Shown piece after piece: positions 63,614 through 64,000 of a stretch of 64,000 nucleotides of DNA. This stretch comes from Rhodanobacter sp. DHB23. GTDB taxonomy: Bacteria; Pseudomonadota; Gammaproteobacteria; Xanthomonadales; Rhodanobacteraceae. Under the pieces are notes generated by a model that was given only the letters and a program-made list of their open reading frames with translations, was not told the origin of the DNA and made no database searches. Each line of letters starts with the position of its first letter. The first letter of the stretch is position 1. The position numbers and the translations under genes were made by a program. The stretch is taken from assembly GCF_014842975.1 (NCBI RefSeq), contig NZ_JACYXK010000028.1:558001-622000 (forward strand). The letters run 5' to 3'.

Positions 63614-64000
63614 ATGTCCGGCACCGTTCGCCTGCTGCGCGTATTCACCGCCCCGCCCGAGCGCGTCTACCGCGCCTTCCTTGATCCCGCCGCGCTGGCC
63701 AAGTGGCTGCCGCCGGACGGCTTCACCTGCACCGTGCACGAGCTCGATGCGCGCGTCGGCGGCCGCTACCGCATGAGCTTCACCAACTTCAGCGGCGGCA
63801 ACGCCCACAGCTTCGGCGGCACCTACCTGGAACTGGTGCCGGACCGGCGCATCGTCCACGACGACCGCTTCGACGATCCCGGCCTGCCCGGCACCATGGT
63901 CACCACCATCGCCCTGCGCGAGGTGAGCTGCGGCACCGAGGTGCAGATCGAGCAGGCCGGCATCCCCGACATGATCCCCACCGAGCAGTGCCATCTCGGC
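63614..64000 (+). CDS. SRPBCC/AHSA1-type START-like protein, 3' end beyond window
   Basis: The frame opens at ATG 63614, with GGAG 6-9 bases before it, and remains open to the window edge, giving 129 residues. It matches the AHSA1-like branch of the START/Bet v1 superfamily: VRLLRVFTAPPERVYRAFLDPAALAKWLPPDGFTCTVHELDARVGGRYRMSF followed by GGTYLELVPDRRIVHDDRF. These small cytoplasmic proteins bind hydrophobic ligands. The specific role is unknown. Confidence 0.88.
   Translation, partial: MSGTVRLLRVFTAPPERVYRAFLDPAALAKWLPPDGFTCTVHELDARVGGRYRMSFTNFSGGNAHSFGGTYLELVPDRRIVHDDRFDDPGLPGTMVTTIALREVSCGTEVQIEQAGIPDMIPTEQCHLG

Overview
The window is high-GC proteobacterial chromosome with no rRNA, tRNA, CRISPR array, phage block or insertion-sequence transposase that I could find. 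The core block (folC-dedD-cvpA-purF in the enterobacterial order, an Lrp/alanine dehydrogenase pair, a CueR-type regulator with a YHS-domain copper ATPase), the many secreted hydrolases, a PrnA-type halogenase and the abundant palindromic intergenic repeats all suggest a gammaproteobacterium of the Xanthomonadales/Lysobacterales, most likely Rhodanobacteraceae (Rhodanobacter, Dyella, Frateuria, Luteibacter). That placement is an inference from gene content and style; no marker gene here proves it.

Layout. 1-4.0 kb: a secreted Ala/Gln/Asn-rich protein cut by the left edge, two tandem paralogous LuxR-type regulators and a DUF3887 protein. 4.1-13.6 kb: a DUF455 ferritin-like protein, a VOC protein, then on the minus strand folC, dedD, cvpA and purF, a 43-residue membrane peptide, and the cueR-copA copper pair whose start and stop codons overlap. 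13.7-23 kb: a Tsx-like porin, lrp/ald, an ABC exporter, an overlapping membrane-protein/winged-helix/micropeptide unit, a large MscS-type channel and a DUF3761 protein. 23-41 kb: secreted esterase and serine hydrolase, PAP2 phosphatase, a barnase/barstar pair followed by a 65-bp tandem repeat, an S4 protein, a deaminase, two LysR regulators each beside an amidohydrolase, arylamine N-acetyltransferase, MsrA, a PAS-GGDEF-EAL protein, a haem-oxygenase-fold protein and a WXXGXW protein.

41-54.6 kb is an accessory block on the plus strand, nearly all secreted or membrane proteins with several ATGA overlaps: penicillin-acylase-like hydrolase, dihaem cytochrome c, two paralogous secreted proteins flanking a LuxR regulator, amidohydrolase, alpha/beta hydrolase, MFS transporter, SBP56-like propeller, APC permease and another secreted protein. 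Two orphan 3' gene tails sit inside it. One (47242-47325) matches the end of the acylase gene and the other (53911-54015) matches the end of the propeller gene. The block has therefore been rearranged by duplication and loss of paralogous modules. I read it as a periplasmic scavenging or modification pathway of unknown substrate.

54.6-64 kb holds a small lipoprotein, a class A beta-lactamase, a methyltransferase, a DUF1697 protein overlapping a glutathione transferase, a YahK-type alcohol dehydrogenase, a sirtuin, a flavin-dependent halogenase next to a stand-alone plug-like secreted domain, a 32-residue membrane peptide and a START-like protein cut by the right edge.

The most unusual observations are the two ghost gene tails, an intergenic-type palindromic repeat read in frame inside the copper ATPase, the hairpin-bearing 65-bp tandem array that supplies the barstar C-terminus, and a 27-bp inverted repeat that contains the stop codons of two convergent genes.
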